Source of the DNA: JBAYVY01 sp041674345
GTDB lineage: Bacteria > Planctomycetota > Phycisphaerae > Phycisphaerales > Zrk34
Assembly (NCBI GenBank): GCA_041674345.1
Contig: JBAYVY010000258.1
Location: 1 to 5,306 of the forward strand
DNA length: 5,306 nt
Reading direction: 5' to 3'
Part shown: piece by piece, positions 4,783-5,306 of the stretch
Layout of the letters: each line of letters starts with the position of its first letter
Position numbering within the stretch: position 1 is the first letter of the stretch
Notes under the pieces: generated by a model
What the model saw: only the letters and a program-made list of their open reading frames with translations
Database searches by the model: none
What the model was told of the DNA's origin: nothing
Translations under genes and position numbers: made by a program

Positions 4783-5306
4783 ATGCCTAACGACCGCATG
4801 AGCTTTCTGCCCGAAGACTACATCGAACGCCGCGTCGAGACGCGAACCAACATCATCTGTCTGGCGCTGTTCGGCGTGGTGCTGGCCGGCGTGCTCGGCG
4901 CGTATTTCGTCACCAGCCGCCAACGCGCCGATGTCGTCAACCGTCAGCGTCAGATCGACGCCTCCTACGCCGAGGCCGCCAAACGCATCGCGCAACTCGA
5001 CGTCCTTCAAAAATCCAAACGCGATCTGCTCCGCAAGGCGCAGGTCACCGCCACGCTCATCGAGCCGGTGCCCCGGTCCAATCTCCTGGCGGAACTGATT
5101 AACCGGATGCCCGCCTCGCTGTCGCTGCTGGAGTTTGAACTGGACAGCAAAAAAGTCATCGCCGCGGCCCCCGGTGGCGCCGCCGGCTCGGCGCTGTCCG
5201 CCGCCGCCAACGCCGCCGCGGCCAAAAACGGCAAAAAATCCGCCGCCGACGAACCGATCATCACCATTCCCCGCTACGAAGTGAAAATGCACCTGATCGG
5301 CGTGGC
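4783..5306 (+). CDS. pilN: Type IV pilus assembly protein PilN-like, 3' end outside window
   Basis: The gene is cut by the window end; 174 codons are present. The product begins MPNDRMSFLPEDYIERR, resembling the conserved cytoplasmic tail by which PilN binds PilM. One membrane segment follows at about 24-44 (from Asn23-Ile24 to Val43), then a charged helix with coiled-coil character (about 46-85). Next comes the PilN pattern LLAELINRMPASLSLLEFEL, starting near residue 102. After this an Ala/Gly/Lys-rich, low-complexity stretch (about 125-155) interrupts the periplasmic domain before strand-like YEVKMHLIGV at the edge. PilN normally pairs with PilO in the periplasm through ferredoxin-like domains; pilO would be expected just downstream, outside the window. 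The start at 4783 is supported by GAGG 7 nt upstream; Met6 is an alternative. Confidence 0.85.
   Translation, partial: MPNDRMSFLPEDYIERRVETRTNIICLALFGVVLAGVLGAYFVTSRQRADVVNRQRQIDASYAEAAKRIAQLDVLQKSKRDLLRKAQVTATLIEPVPRSNLLAELINRMPASLSLLEFELDSKKVIAAAPGGAAGSALSAAANAAAAKNGKKSAADEPIITIPRYEVKMHLIGV

Noticed and set aside
3625..5292. 555-codon minus-strand open frame opposite pilM and pilN
   Set aside because: It is antisense to two recognisable pilus genes, is rich in Gly/Asp/Arg from mirrored high-G+C codons, and shows no domain.

Overview
The window looks like a high-G+C (roughly 60-65% by eye) bacterial chromosome segment. The best guess is a planctomycete, possibly of the Phycisphaerae. This rests on the style of the PilM/PilN proteins, the MFS-acyltransferase fusion, weak ribosome binding sites and tandem 7-bp repeats that read as MSNVQC-like text. 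It is an inference from familiarity, not a database result.

Layout. Bases 1-113 are a long, perfect inverted repeat with 52-base arms, themselves built from 13-bp units; it probably continues past the left edge. Next come three genes on the minus strand, read right to left as a likely operon: an SGNH/GDSL-type hydrolase (3322-2612), a small CoA-binding Rossmann protein (2581-2213) and a fusion of an MFS permease to a PlsC-type acyltransferase (2159-153). The gaps are 30 and 53 nt, and the big inverted repeat lies 40 nt past the last stop codon. A divergent intergenic region (3323-3633) carries six tandem heptamers, an 18-bp-spaced direct repeat and a small leader hairpin. To the right, on the plus strand, are pilM (3634-4773) and the 5' part of pilN (4783 to the window end), the start of a type IV pilus inner-membrane assembly operon.

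How the genes fit together. The minus-strand group looks like lipid or acyl metabolism: a lysophospholipid-flippase-like permease joined to an acyltransferase, a CoA-binding protein and an esterase-like hydrolase. PilM is a cytoplasmic actin-like protein that in known systems binds the N-terminal tail of PilN, and the two genes are 9 nt apart, consistent with translation from one message.

The most notable signal is a repeat family rather than a gene. The 10-mer TTCCGGGGGC (or its complement) occurs seven times: three in the inverted repeat and four inside coding sequence, each time on the sense strand. Related C5G2/C2G5 tracts form in-frame tandem arrays: a 9-bp x4 array encoding an SGG linker in the acyltransferase and a 12-bp x4 array encoding a PAPG linker in the hydrolase. 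A 14-mer from the inverted repeat also sits in the acyltransferase gene just before its FPEGG motif. This suggests a palindromic repeat that spreads or leaves fragments within genes, or a selected short motif. No complete new defence or mobile system is visible, and I see no rRNA, tRNA, CRISPR array or transposase gene.
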